DNA from: Allobosea sp. AAP35
Lineage (GTDB): Bacteria; Pseudomonadota; Alphaproteobacteria; Rhizobiales; Beijerinckiaceae
Assembly: GCF_001295925.1 (NCBI RefSeq)
Contig: NZ_LJHQ01000037.1
Coordinates: 1 to 64,000, forward strand
Direction of reading: 5' to 3'
Length of the DNA: 64,000 nucleotides
This document shows positions 1-7,917 of this stretch, piece by piece. The notes beneath the pieces are model-generated. The model had not been told where the DNA came from, made no database searches, and saw only the letters and a program-made list of their open reading frames with translations. Position 1 is the first letter of the stretch; each line of letters starts with the position of its first letter. Both the position numbers and the translations under genes were made by a program.

Positions 1-111
1 CCCCGCTTGCAGTGGGGAGGGGTGGGGTGGGGGGGCGTTGTGCCTGGCTCGACCGTCGCGCCATATCCTGCACGCCCCCCCATTCCTAACCCTTCCCCAC
101 CGCAAGCGGGG
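1..111. repeat. Palindromic intergenic repeat at the window edge
   Basis: Bases 1-27 and 85-111 form an imperfect inverted repeat. The left arm begins ccccgcttgcagtgggga and the right arm is its near reverse complement, with a few mismatches. The central part holds G-runs and C-runs. The element may continue to the left of the window. Its arms do not resemble the tcattccgg or gtcatgctcggg elements found elsewhere in the window, so it is probably a different REP-like family. Bases 112-180 show nothing recognisable. Confidence 0.6.
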
Positions 112-180
112 GGAAGGGAATCGGTCACGGCGGCGCTCGCGCGAATCAGGGGCCGGAAAAGGCGCATGGGACATGATAGC

Positions 181-660
181 TCAGGCGCGATGATAGGGGT
201 GCCCGGTCAGGATCGTCATTGTCCGGTAGAGCTGTTCGAGCACGAGCACCCGCACCAGCTGGTGCGGAATCGTCAACGCGCCGAAGCCCAGCGTCAGCCC
301 GGCTGCGTCACGGATCTCGTCGGCGAGGCCGTCGGCGCCGCCGATGACAAGGCTGAGCGAAGCGGTGCCCGCGTCGCGCGCGGCTGCGATACGGGCAGCG
401 AAGGCGTCGCTGCCCTGGCTCCTGCCGCGTTCGTCGAGCACGATCACCAGACCCGGCGCGAGCCTGGCGGTGATCGCGGCCGCCTCGTCGCGCTTGCGCT
501 CGTCGGGCCGGCGGCCGCGGCTTTCGGCCAGTTCGATGATCTCGGGGCCGGTCAGCCCGAGCCCGCGCCCCAGTGTGGCGGCGCGCTCGCGGTAGCGTTC
601 GCAGAGCTCGCGTTCGGGTCCGTCCTTGAGCCGGCCGACGGCGATCAGGGCGAGGCGCAT
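181..660 (-). CDS. rlmH: 23S rRNA (pseudouridine1915-N3)-methyltransferase RlmH
   Basis: RlmH is a small SPOUT-class methyltransferase that uses SAM to methylate the N3 of pseudouridine 1915 in helix 69 of 23S rRNA. The 159-residue product has the family start MRLALIAVGRLKDGPERELC, the core VIVLDERGRS, the glycine-rich LVIGGADGL of the trefoil-knot SAM site, and the C-terminal LEQLYRTMTILTGHPYHR. I chose the start at MRL. An in-frame start 54 bases upstream would add 18 residues that the family lacks. It lies 34 bases after rsfS and is the last gene of the nadD-rsfS-rlmH group, an arrangement common in Alphaproteobacteria. Confidence 0.95.
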   Translation of the reverse strand: MRLALIAVGRLKDGPERELCERYRERAATLGRGLGLTGPEIIELAESRGRRPDERKRDEAAAITARLAPGLVIVLDERGRSQGSDAFAARIAAARDAGTASLSLVIGGADGLADEIRDAAGLTLGFGALTIPHQLVRVLVLEQLYRTMTILTGHPYHRA

Positions 661-694
661 CGATCTCGCTTCATGTCGGCCCGGAGTCGCGGCC

Positions 695-1105
695 TCAGCC
701 GACCAGGCGCTCATTGGGGCGATCGGCGCCCCACATCTTCTCGAGATTGTAGAACTGGCGCACTTCCGGGCGGAAGACGTGCACGATGATGTCGCCGGTG
801 TCGATCAGCACCCAGTCGCAGGCCGGCATGCCCTCGACCTTGGGGGGCTGCAGGCCCGACGCTTTCAGCGCCTCGACCAGCGAATCGGCGATGGAGGCGA
901 CATGACGGTTCACGCGGCCAGACGCGATGATCATCGCGTCAGCCAGCGAGGTCTTGCCGACCAGGTCGATGACCGTGATGTCTTCGGCCTTCATGTCTTC
1001 GAGCACATGCAATGCGAGGGCGACGCTGTCGGCAGAGGGGTTCTCTGCAACGGCGGCCTGGGGAAGCGGCGTGGGCTCGGCTTCGCCAAGGGTTGAACGG
1101 TTCAG
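695..1105 (-). CDS. rsfS: Ribosomal silencing factor RsfS
   Basis: RsfS binds ribosomal protein L14 (uL14) and blocks subunit joining in starved cells. The product carries the family landmarks DLVGKTSLADAMIIASGR, the CDWVLIDTGDIIVHVFRPEVR core and the C-terminal FYNLEKMW. The start is unusual. The frame is open upstream to a stop at 1133-1135 but holds no ATG or GTG there, and the most upstream TTG (1010-1012) would cut helix 1 of the fold, whose in-frame continuation reads SVALALHVLEDMKAED. A CTG at 1103-1105 is preceded by GAGG at 8-base spacing and gives about 136 residues, so I prefer it. The stop and the identity are firm; the start is tentative. Confidence 0.85.
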   Translation of the reverse strand: MNRSTLGEAEPTPLPQAAVAENPSADSVALALHVLEDMKAEDITVIDLVGKTSLADAMIIASGRVNRHVASIADSLVEALKASGLQPPKVEGMPACDWVLIDTGDIIVHVFRPEVRQFYNLEKMWGADRPNERLVG

Positions 1106-1175
1106 TTCCGTATCCTCACATGTTCGACGTGCTCAGGGCACGACAGGATCAAAATACGCCGGATCGGCCCGAAAT

Positions 1176-1838
1176 TCAATCGCTCTGCGCCTGCTGGCGC
1201 AACATCGTCGAAGACAGCTCGGAGCGACGGCCGTGCAGGAAAATCCAGGCCGGGGGTCTGGCATGGGCGATCGCCGCCGCCTGGCTCTCCGCCATCCGCC
1301 AGCGCGACAGCCAGTTGGCGGCCGGCGAGGCGACCGAACTATGCGTCGAGCCCGGCCGGTCGATCACCGCGATCGGCATCATCCGGGCGATGGCGCGCCA
1401 TTCGTTCCAGCGGTGAAAGCCGGCGAGATTGTCCGACCCCATGATCCAGACGAATTTCACCCCCGGGCAACGGCGCTTTAGGGCGCGCAGCGTATCGGCG
1501 GTGTAGCGCGTGCGCAGCATCGCCTCGATGCCGGTGACATGGATTCGCGCATGGTCTGCGAGCTTGCGGCCGAAGCGCACGCGCTGAGCCAGTGCGGGCA
1601 GGGCGGCGTTGTCCTTCAGCGGGTTGCCGGGCGTGACCAGCCACCAGACCCGATCGAGCTGCAGCCGCCGCAGCGCGGTGAGGCTTGCCATGCGGTGGCC
1701 GTCATGGGCCGGGTTGAAGGTGCCGCCGAACAAACCGATGCGCAGTCCCGGCGCATGCGGCGGCAGGCGCAGATGCTCGGTCGCGGCATGAGAGGCGCGC
1801 GGCAGCGCAGGCGTGCTCGTCCGGGGATCTGGGCTCAC
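1176..1838 (-). CDS. nadD: Nicotinate-nucleotide adenylyltransferase NadD
   Basis: NadD transfers AMP from ATP to nicotinate mononucleotide to make deamido-NAD in NAD biosynthesis. The 220-residue product has the nucleotidyltransferase motif [14 protein letters not shown] at about residues 35-48, the [10 protein letters not shown] segment and the C-terminal SSTMLR, equivalent to the ISSTxIR motif. The start is a GTG at 1836-1838 that overlaps the proA stop codon in a GTGA arrangement, suggesting translational coupling. The first 30 residues before the core are a family-variable extension. Its neighbours rsfS and rlmH are the usual partners. Confidence 0.95.
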   Translation of the reverse strand: MSPDPRTSTPALPRASHAATEHLRLPPHAPGLRIGLFGGTFNPAHDGHRMASLTALRRLQLDRVWWLVTPGNPLKDNAALPALAQRVRFGRKLADHARIHVTGIEAMLRTRYTADTLRALKRRCPGVKFVWIMGSDNLAGFHRWNEWRAIARMMPIAVIDRPGSTHSSVASPAANWLSRWRMAESQAAAIAHARPPAWIFLHGRRSELSSTMLRQQAQSD

Positions 1839-3157
1839 GGACGAATCTGGCCACTGCCATGGACACGATATTTGAACGAGCAGAGTTGCTCGAGGCCAAC
1901 CGGCCCACGTGCATGCATGCGGCCGGTGGCGATGCCGATTTCCGCGCCGAAGCCGAATTCGCCGCCATCCGCGAACTGGGTCGAGGCATTGTGCAGGACG
2001 ATCGCCGAATCGACCTCCTTGAGGAAGCGGGCGGCGGCGGTCTCGTCGGCGGTGACGATCGCATCGGTGTGGTGTGAGCCATAGCGCTCGATATGGTCGA
2101 TCGCCGCGTCGAGCCCGGCGACCACCTTCACCGCGATGATGCGATCGAGATATTCAGTCGCCCAATCCTCGGCCGTGGCAGGCGTGATGCGCGTATCGAT
2201 GGCCTTCGTGGCGGCGTCGCCACGCACGGCGCAGCCCGCCTCCAGCAATGCCGCGACGAGCGGCCGCAGATGCGTTTCGGCACAGGCCGCATCGACCAGC
2301 AGCGTTTCGGCCGAGCCGCAGACGCCGGTGCGCCGCAGCTTGGCGTTGAGCACGATCTCGCATGCCATGGCGAGATCGGCCGCGGCATGGATATAGACAT
2401 GGCAGTTGCCGTCGAGATGGGCGAAGACCGGGACGCGGGCATCGCTCTGGACGCGGGCGACGAGACTTTTGCCGCCGCGCGGGACGACGACATCGACGGT
2501 GCCATCGAGGCCCTTCAGGATTTCGCCGACGGCGGCGCGGTCTCGCGTCGGAACGATTTGTATGGCGTCCGCGGGCAGGCCGGCGGATTCCAGACCGGTG
2601 CGCAAAGCCTGAGCGATCTGCGTGGACGTGCGCAGGCTGTCGGAGCCAGCGCGAAGGATCGCGGCATTGCCGCTCTTGAGGCAAAGCGCGCCGGCATCGG
2701 CCGTGACGTTGGGCCGGCTTTCGAAGATCACCGCGATGACGCCCAGCGGCGTCGCGACGCGCTCGAAGCGCAGGCCGTTGGGCTGCGTCCAGGTTGCGAG
2801 CACACGCCCCAGCGGATCGGGCAGGTCGGCGATGCCGGCGACCGCATCCGCGACCTCGGCGAGCCGGGCAGCGTCGAGCAGCAGCCGGTCGATGAAGGCG
2901 GCGTTCTGCCCGGCCGCCCGGGCCTCGGCGAGGTCGAGCGCATTGGCGGCCAGAATCGGGCCGGCATTCTGACGCAGCGCTGCGGCCATCGCGAGCAAAG
3001 CCGCGTTGCGCTGGGACTCGGATGAAAGCGCGATCTCCCGCGCCGCGGCGCGGGCGCGCCGGCCCAGGGCCAACATCTGCGCAACGACATCCTCGGCCGC
3101 GTCGTCGCGGACAACGCCGCTCGTCGAGACCACGCGGAGCGTGCTTTCGCTCGTCAT
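1835..3157 (-). CDS. proA: Gamma-glutamyl phosphate reductase ProA
   Basis: ProA reduces gamma-glutamyl phosphate with NADPH to glutamate-5-semialdehyde, the second step of proline synthesis. The roughly 440-residue product belongs to the aldehyde dehydrogenase superfamily. It shows the [20 protein letters not shown] cofactor-site segment, the catalytic cysteine in [14 protein letters not shown] and the C-terminal [14 protein letters not shown] chose the ATG at 3155-3157 (MTSESTL) because AGGG lies 5-6 bases upstream. A start 24 bases earlier is also open but has a poorer site. It follows proB by 34 bases and overlaps nadD by 4. Confidence 0.95.
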   Translation of the reverse strand: MTSESTLRVVSTSGVVRDDAAEDVVAQMLALGRRARAAAREIALSSESQRNAALLAMAAALRQNAGPILAANALDLAEARAAGQNAAFIDRLLLDAARLAEVADAVAGIADLPDPLGRVLATWTQPNGLRFERVATPLGVIAVIFESRPNVTADAGALCLKSGNAAILRAGSDSLRTSTQIAQALRTGLESAGLPADAIQIVPTRDRAAVGEILKGLDGTVDVVVPRGGKSLVARVQSDARVPVFAHLDGNCHVYIHAAADLAMACEIVLNAKLRRTGVCGSAETLLVDAACAETHLRPLVAALLEAGCAVRGDAATKAIDTRITPATAEDWATEYLDRIIAVKVVAGLDAAIDHIERYGSHHTDAIVTADETAAARFLKEVDSAIVLHNASTQFADGGEFGFGAEIGIATGRMHARGPVGLEQLCSFKYRVHGSGQIRP

Positions 3158-3191
3158 TTCAACCCTGCCCAACGCCATCACGGTTGCAACC

Positions 3192-4316
3192 CTAGCCGAC
3201 CCCGAGGGCCATGTCGTCCCGGTGGATCATCTCGGCGCGGCCGGGATAGCCGAGAATCGCCTCGATATCGCGCGACGCCTTGCCCAGCACCAGCGCCGCC
3301 TCGCCAGCATCATAGGCGACGAGCCCGCGGCCGAGGACGCGGCCCTCGACATCGCGGATCAGCACGGCGTCGCCGCGCGCGAAATCGCCCTCGATCCGGC
3401 TGACGCCGACGGGCAGCAGGCTGGCCCCGCCGCGCAGCGCACGGGCCGCACCGGCATCGACATGAAGCGCGCCGCGAGGCTCCAGCGAGCCGGCGATCCA
3501 GGTCTTGCGGGCGGTCGCGGGCGTCGAGGCGGTGAGGAACCAGGTGCAGCGCGCGCCCGAGGCGATCGCGGCGAGCGGGTTCTTCGGCCGTCCGTCTGCG
3601 ATCAGCATATGGGTGCCCCCGGCGGCCGCGATCTTGCCGGCCTCGATCTTGGTGCGCATGCCGCCTCGCGACAATTCGGAGGCCGCCCCTCCCGCCATCG
3701 CATCGATCTCCGGCGTGATGCGCTCGACCAGCGGGATATGTCGCGCCGCCGGATCGCGGGCGGGGGGCGCGGTGTAGAGGCCGTCGATGTCGGAGAACAG
3801 GACGAGCAGGTCCGCGCCCGCCATGGTGGCGACGCGGGCGGCGAGCCGGTCGTTGTCGCCATAGCGGATCTCGGTGGTGGCGACGGTGTCATTCTCGTTG
3901 ATCACCGGGATCGCGCGCAGATCGAGCAGGCGGCCGAGCGTGGCGCGCGCGTTGAGATAGCGGCGGCGCTCCTCGGTGTCGGCGAGCGTCAGCAGGATCT
4001 GCCCGGCGGTCAAGGCGTGCGCGCCCAGCGCCTCCGACCAGGTCCGGGCCAGGGCGATCTGGCCGACCGCTGCGGCGGCCTGGCTCTCTTCGAGACGCAG
4101 CGGGCCCGAGGGCAGGCCCAGCACGGTTCTGCCCAGAGCGATGGCGCCCGAGGAAACGACGAGAATATCGGCGCCGCGCTGGTGCAACTCGGCGAGATCC
4201 TCGGCCAGGGCGGCGAGCCAGGCCTGGCGCAGACGGCCGCGCGCACGGTCGACCAGCAGGCTCGATCCGACCTTGACGACGATGCGGCGGAACTGGTTCA
4301 ACGACGGCGTCTGCAC
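3192..4316 (-). CDS. proB: Glutamate 5-kinase ProB
   Basis: ProB phosphorylates glutamate to gamma-glutamyl phosphate, the committed and usually proline-inhibited step of proline synthesis. The product has the amino-acid-kinase start [41 protein letters not shown] and the [13 protein letters not shown] segment, followed by a C-terminal PUA domain from about residue 280. The GTG at 4314-4316 (reading [11 protein letters not shown]) gives the family's usual length of about 374 residues. A TTG at 4347-4349 preceded by an AGGCAGG stretch is an alternative. The frame stays open further upstream, but that part is not conserved-looking sequence. Confidence 0.93.
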   Translation of the reverse strand: MQTPSLNQFRRIVVKVGSSLLVDRARGRLRQAWLAALAEDLAELHQRGADILVVSSGAIALGRTVLGLPSGPLRLEESQAAAAVGQIALARTWSEALGAHALTAGQILLTLADTEERRRYLNARATLGRLLDLRAIPVINENDTVATTEIRYGDNDRLAARVATMAGADLLVLFSDIDGLYTAPPARDPAARHIPLVERITPEIDAMAGGAASELSRGGMRTKIEAGKIAAAGGTHMLIADGRPKNPLAAIASGARCTWFLTASTPATARKTWIAGSLEPRGALHVDAGAARALRGGASLLPVGVSRIEGDFARGDAVLIRDVEGRVLGRGLVAYDAGEAALVLGKASRDIEAILGYPGRAEMIHRDDMALGVG

Positions 4317-4437
4317 GGGGTGGGGAACCGACGGGTTGGCAATGATCAATGCCTGCCTGTTGGCGAAAAGCGCGCCGTTGTAAAGCGTTCGTGCCGGGCA
4401 GCGGAGGCCCGATCGCCGCATTTGCCCGACAGTTGCA

Positions 4438-4466
4438 TTGACAATGCGGTTTCGAGCGCCCATATG
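4438..4466 (+). promoter_or_regulatory. Probable sigma70-type promoter of the cold-shock gene
   Basis: A perfect TTGACA at 4438-4443 is followed 17 bases later by CATATG at 4461-4466, a tolerable alphaproteobacterial -10. Transcription would start near 4473, leaving a leader of about 130 bases before the csp ATG at 4605. The rest of the 4317-4604 region holds no gene that I can recognise. Confidence 0.5.
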
Positions 4467-4604
4467 GAGCGTGTCGATATTTAGGCCGAACGACGTGGCC
4501 CCGCGCATGAAGATGCGCTTGCTGACGACCTTCCCGCTAAAATTCGAAAAAGGGCGCGCGGACTCCTTCTCGCGTCTTACAACAATACCGTGAAAGGGTT
4601 CGTC

Positions 4605-4814
4605 ATGAGCGCCGGTACAGTTAAGTGGTTCAATTCGACCAAGGGTTTTGGTTTCATTCAGCCGGATGATGGTGGCCAGGACGTGTTCGTCCACATCAGT
4701 GCCGTCGAGCGTGCTGGCATGCGCGATCTCCGGGAAGGTCAGAAGATCTCCTATGAGCTCACGCAGGACAAGCGCTCGGGCAAGATGTCCGCCGACCAGC
4801 TCCGCGCCGAGTGA
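4605..4814 (+). CDS. CspA-family cold-shock protein
   Basis: This is a 69-residue single cold-shock domain, an OB-fold RNA/ssDNA chaperone of the cytoplasm. It carries RNP1 (KGFGFIQ) and RNP2 (VFVHIS) and the family start [11 protein letters not shown]. The ATG at 4605 has AAAGGG 6 bases upstream. A GTG 15 bases earlier is in frame but has no ribosome-binding site and would lengthen the N-terminus beyond the family norm. It lies upstream of rpsU, with a terminator-like hairpin between them. Whether this paralogue is cold-induced cannot be read from the sequence. Confidence 0.95.
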   Translation: MSAGTVKWFNSTKGFGFIQPDDGGQDVFVHISAVERAGMRDLREGQKISYELTQDKRSGKMSADQLRAE

Positions 4815-4911
4815 GACGACAGCCGCGTCAGCGGGCCACGAGATCAGGAAGGGCGACCACGGATGTACTGGCGCCCGCCATTTCCAAGCCTAGATGATGC
4901 GGCATGACGAA

Positions 4912-4941
4912 GGGTCGGGGACCAAATGCCCGGCCCTTTTT
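4912..4941 (+). terminator. Rho-independent terminator between csp and rpsU
   Basis: GGGTCGGG at 4912-4919 pairs with CCCGGCCC at 4929-4936, an 8-bp stem with one T-G wobble and a 9-base loop. Five T residues follow at 4937-4941. It lies about 98 bases after the csp stop and 26 bases before the rpsU start, so it could end the csp transcript or act as an attenuator in an rpsU leader. Confidence 0.75.
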
Positions 4942-4967
4942 CCATCCTCCAACCGCAGGAGTGAGAC

Positions 4968-5231
4968 ATGCAGGTTCTCGTTCGCGACAACAATGTCGAC
5001 CAGGCCCTCCGGGTTCTGAAGAAAAAGATGCAGCGCGAAGGCGTCTTCCGCGAAATGAAGCGCCGTTCGGCTTATGAGAAGCCGTCCGAGAAGCGCGTTC
5101 GCGAGAAGGCCGATGCCATCCGCCGCGCCCGCAAGGTCGCCCGCAAGCAGATGCAGCGCGAAGGCCTGATTGCAGCGCCCAAGCCCAAGCCGAAGCCGGT
5201 GCGCGCTGGAAGCGCACCTGCGCCGCGCTGA
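4968..5231 (+). CDS. rpsU: 30S ribosomal protein S21 (bS21)
   Basis: S21 is a small basic protein of the 30S subunit platform near the anti-Shine-Dalgarno region. The 87-residue product has the family start [20 protein letters not shown] and the [14 protein letters not shown] segment. A C-terminal Lys/Pro-rich tail (PKPKPKPV) is of the kind seen in rhizobial S21 proteins. AGGAG lies 6 bases before the ATG. The clustering with a cold-shock gene and a DUF6481 gene suggests a role in translation under stress, which is an inference. Confidence 0.95.
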   Translation: MQVLVRDNNVDQALRVLKKKMQREGVFREMKRRSAYEKPSEKRVREKADAIRRARKVARKQMQREGLIAAPKPKPKPVRAGSAPAPR

Positions 5232-5245
5232 TTTCGATACCATTG

Positions 5246-5270
5246 GGGCGCATTTTGGATTATTGCGCCC
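5246..5270 (+). terminator. Hairpin after rpsU, possible weak terminator
   Basis: GGGCGCA at 5246-5252 pairs with TGCGCCC at 5264-5270 around an 11-base A/T-rich loop, 14 bases after the rpsU stop. There is no clean T tract immediately after it, so it may be a processing or stabilising hairpin and not a terminator. Confidence 0.35.
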
Positions 5271-5316
5271 TCGCGGGTCATTTTCGAGCCCGTGACAACA
5301 CGAGAGAAGGCTAGCC

Positions 5317-5697
5317 TTGAAGAACCCGACCGACCGCAGCTTCACTGATCGTCAGGCCAATTCCGCGGCCGCCAAGAAGGCGCTCCTCGAGCGTTTCAAG
5401 GCACGGCCCGGTCCGGATGACCCGATCATGCAGCAGCGACGCGCGGAACGCGAAGCCGTCGCCGTTGCCCGCGCCGAGCGCGAGGCCGAGAAGGCCGCCG
5501 CGCGCGCCGAGCAGGAGCGTCTCGACGAGATCGAGCGGCTGAGGCTTGTCGAGGAAGAGCGCCTCGCCGAGATCGCCCGCGAAGTCGCCCGCAAGGCCGA
5601 GCAGGCCAAGCGCGATGCCGAACGCCCGCGCAAGGTGCTGCTGGAAGCCGTGCAGTACGCGCAGATGCGCGCTGCCGGCAAGGGCGGCCGCCGCTAA
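5317..5697 (+). CDS. DUF6481-type small charged helical protein
   Basis: The 126-residue product begins MKNPTDRSFTDRQANSAAAK and contains ALLERFKARPGPDDP, which I recognise as the DUF6481 family common in Hyphomicrobiales. The function is not known. Residues 40-115 are almost wholly Glu, Arg, Ala and Lys and should form one long helix or coiled coil. The start is a TTG with AGAAGG 7 bases upstream. It lies 85 bases after rpsU, so it may be co-expressed with csp and rpsU. There is no signal peptide or membrane segment, so it is probably cytoplasmic. Confidence 0.8.
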   Translation: MKNPTDRSFTDRQANSAAAKKALLERFKARPGPDDPIMQQRRAEREAVAVARAEREAEKAAARAEQERLDEIERLRLVEEERLAEIAREVARKAEQAKRDAERPRKVLLEAVQYAQMRAAGKGGRR

Positions 5698-5927
5698 GAC
5701 ATCCGGCGCCGGGCACGATCGTTCCCGGCGTACCGCTGACGGGGTTTCGCATGCACGCCTTGCGCGGCAGGAGGCTCGGCAGTCGATGCTTCCGGCCTGA
5801 ACCGATGCGCCTTGGCGCGTCTGTCCGGCTGGCGTGACACGCCTCCCTCCCAGGAGTCGGGTCGCTTCGGGCCGTTAGGCTCGGATCGGGAACCCGCCTT
5901 CGCTGCATTTATCCGGAGCAAGCCGCC

Positions 5928-6254
5928 ATGGCGACGCGAGGACTCTCCGCCGACGAAATCAAACGTCGCGCCCAGCTCGCCTTCGACAAGGCCGATGCCC
6001 GCAAGCAGGAGGCCTCCCGCGCGATGGAGGCCGAGCAGCTCGAGCGAGACCTCGTGCTGCAGAAGACCGTGCGCCTGAAGGCGTTGCGGCTCGCCAAGGA
6101 AGCGGCTGATGCCGAGACCGCCGCGATCATCGCCGACGAGCAGGCCAAGGCCAAGGCCGAGATCGCCGATGCAAAAGCGGCCGTCAAGGCGGCCAGGACC
6201 GCGAAGGCCGCCGCGGTGGTCAAGCGCGTGCCGAAGGCCAAGCCCGCTCCCTGA
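5928..6254 (+). CDS. Hypothetical Ala/Lys-rich helical protein
   Basis: I do not recognise this 108-residue family. The product is highly charged and alanine-rich, begins MATRGLSADEIKRRAQLAFD and is predicted by eye to be one long helix, ending in a basic tail (VVKRVPKAKPAP). GGAG lies about 10 bases before the ATG. Composition and position, 230 bases after the DUF6481 gene on the same strand, suggest a related nucleic-acid-associated or ribosome-associated role, but no motif proves it. The intervening 5698-5927 region shows no gene or clear terminator. Confidence 0.65.
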   Translation: MATRGLSADEIKRRAQLAFDKADARKQEASRAMEAEQLERDLVLQKTVRLKALRLAKEAADAETAAIIADEQAKAKAEIADAKAAVKAARTAKAAAVVKRVPKAKPAP

Positions 6255-6371
6255 GCGCGTCCGGTTTCGGTCAATAGCCGGATTCCCGTCACATCGAACT
6301 GGTTTCGGCGCGTGGATCCTTCCGTCGCGCCAGCGTCCGCTTGCATTGCCGCGCGAAAACGTCACTTCCGG

Positions 6372-6399
6372 TTGACCAAGCCCGCCGATGACGTATGAA
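6372..6399 (+). promoter_or_regulatory. Candidate sigma70 promoter upstream of the ECF sigma gene
   Basis: TTGACC at 6372-6377 is separated by 16 bases from TATGAA at 6394-6399. It is the best promoter-like pair in the 242-base gap before the sigma-factor gene and would give a leader of about 90 bases. I did not find a convincing ECF-type pair that would show autoregulation. Confidence 0.35.
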
Positions 6400-6495
6400 A
6401 AATCGTCGCAGGCAGAATAGTCTCTCCGCCGGTTGAACCTTTTCCAAGCTCGCCGCGACCAACCCTTGCGAGCCGGATGTTAGGCCTCGAGGGCG

Positions 6496-7056
6496 ATGCA
6501 TACGGAATCGGACGACGAACTCGTCAAGCGGATCGCCGGTGGCGACCGGCTCGCGATGAAGGTGCTGTTCTCACGGCATCAGACGCGGGTTTATCGTTTC
6601 GCGCTGCGCCTGCTGCGCGACGAGACGATGGCGGAGGATGTGACCGGTGACGTCTTCATGGATCTCTGGCGTCAGGCCGACCGGTTTGAGGGGCGCTCCT
6701 CGGTCACGACCTGGCTGCTCACGATCGCGCGCAACAAATCCTACTCGGCCCTGCGCAAGCGCCGGGACGCCGGGCTCGACGATGATGTCGCCGAGAGCAT
6801 GGAGGACGAAGCCGACGATCCCGAGGTCGTGCTGCAGAAGCAGGACAAGGGGCACGCGATCCGGGCCTGCCTCAAACAGCTGTCGCGCGAGCATGCCGAG
6901 GTCATCGATCTCGTCTACTACCATGAGAGCTCCATCGAGGAGGTCGCCCGGGTCGTCGGCATCCCCGAGAACACGGTCAAGACGCGACTGTTTCATGCCC
7001 GCAAGAAGCTGGGTGAACTGCTCAAGAACGCGGGGATCGACCGGGGCTGGCCCTGA
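6496..7056 (+). CDS. ECF-type RNA polymerase sigma factor
   Basis: The 186-residue product has only sigma regions 2 and 4, as in extracytoplasmic-function sigma factors. Region 2 spans about residues 20-90 (RVYRFALRLLRDETMAEDVT, FMDLWRQADRFEG). Region 4 spans about 125-175, with the helix-turn-helix SIEEVARVVGIPENTVKTRL. An acidic linker (about residues 92-115) joins them. The next gene, 81 bases downstream, encodes a membrane protein with an anti-sigma-like N-terminus, and a secreted subtilase follows. The three form a plausible envelope-signalling unit. The exact ECF group cannot be assigned here. Confidence 0.93.
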   Translation: MHTESDDELVKRIAGGDRLAMKVLFSRHQTRVYRFALRLLRDETMAEDVTGDVFMDLWRQADRFEGRSSVTTWLLTIARNKSYSALRKRRDAGLDDDVAESMEDEADDPEVVLQKQDKGHAIRACLKQLSREHAEVIDLVYYHESSIEEVARVVGIPENTVKTRLFHARKKLGELLKNAGIDRGWP

Positions 7057-7137
7057 GACCAGGCCGGACACTCGCCCGGTTGCCCGATATTCGCCGATGC
7101 CTTGCCGCCCTTCATCGAGCCGTTCTGGAGTTCAGTC

Positions 7138-7815
7138 ATGACCGACGCCATCGCGACCGATCCGCAGCGCGCCGAGATCGAGCTGCTGTTGCCGTTCTAT
7201 GCCAATGGGCGCATCTCGGCGGCCGACAAGGGCCGTGTCGAGGCGGCGCTGGCCGTCGACCCCGATCTCGTTGCTCGGCTTGCCATCATCCGTGACGACA
7301 TGGCCGAGACGACGCTGCTGAACGAGAGCCTGGGCGCGCCATCGCCGCGTGTCCTGGATCGCCTGATGGCGGGGATGGAAGCCGAACCGCGCCGGCTCGG
7401 TCTGCTTGCGACCGCCCGCGGTGGCTTCATCACCTGGCTCGGTGCCGTGATGGCCTCGCAGCCGCCACGACGCCTGGCCTATGCCGGCGCGGCCGCCTGC
7501 GCGCTGATCGCGATTCAGGGCATCGCACTGACCAGCATCGCCTTGCGTGAAAACACGGGGTTCGAAACGGCATCTGTTCCTGGCGGCTCGTCGGAGCGTT
7601 ATGTGCTTCTCAGCTTTGCGTCCGATGCGCGGGCCGGCGACATCGCTTCGTTCTTCAGGCGGTTCGATGCATCCGTGGTCGATGGACCGCGTGCCAACGG
7701 CTATTTCAAGGTCCGGGTCGGCGATGCCTCCCTGACGCAGACCCAGGTCGATGCCATTGCGGCGCGGATGAAGGCGGAGGCGGCGATCGTCCGCTTCGTC
7801 GCGCCGGCGCCCTGA
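7138..7815 (+). CDS. Membrane anti-sigma factor without zinc ligands
   Basis: The 225-residue product has a cytoplasmic N-terminal segment (residues 14-50, ELLLPFYANGRISAADKGRV) that follows the pattern of zinc-finger anti-sigma domains but lacks the His and both Cys ligands; DPDL stands where CPAC is usual. One membrane helix lies at about 113-137. The periplasmic part (153-222) alternates strands and helices in a ferredoxin-like pattern resembling the prodomain of the adjacent subtilase. The ATG at 7138 has GGAG 8 bases upstream. By position it should restrain the upstream sigma factor. The anti-sigma role is an inference from context and domain order. Confidence 0.7.
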   Translation: MTDAIATDPQRAEIELLLPFYANGRISAADKGRVEAALAVDPDLVARLAIIRDDMAETTLLNESLGAPSPRVLDRLMAGMEAEPRRLGLLATARGGFITWLGAVMASQPPRRLAYAGAAACALIAIQGIALTSIALRENTGFETASVPGGSSERYVLLSFASDARAGDIASFFRRFDASVVDGPRANGYFKVRVGDASLTQTQVDAIAARMKAEAAIVRFVAPAP

Positions 7816-7850
7816 GCGTCCGGCGCGGGTAACGCGGATGACGCGGCTTT

Positions 7851-7907
7851 CCCCTTCTGCTATCTCGCCCCTTCTGCTATCTCGTCGCTTGCATCGGGTG
7901 CATCGGG
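7851..7907 (+). repeat. Two adjacent tandem duplications in the subtilase leader
   Basis: The 17-base unit ccccttctgctatctcg occurs twice without a gap at 7851-7867 and 7868-7884. Six bases later the 9-base unit tgcatcggg occurs twice at 7890-7898 and 7899-7907. Both pairs are perfect copies. They fill the short gap between the anti-sigma gene and the protease gene, just before the protease ribosome-binding site. Confidence 0.85.
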
Positions 7908-7917
7908 AGGGCGCATC

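Noticed and set aside
1010-1135. Frameshift or truncation in rsfS
   Set aside because: The domain is complete and the frame unbroken. A rare start codon explains the data better, though a sequencing error upstream cannot be excluded.
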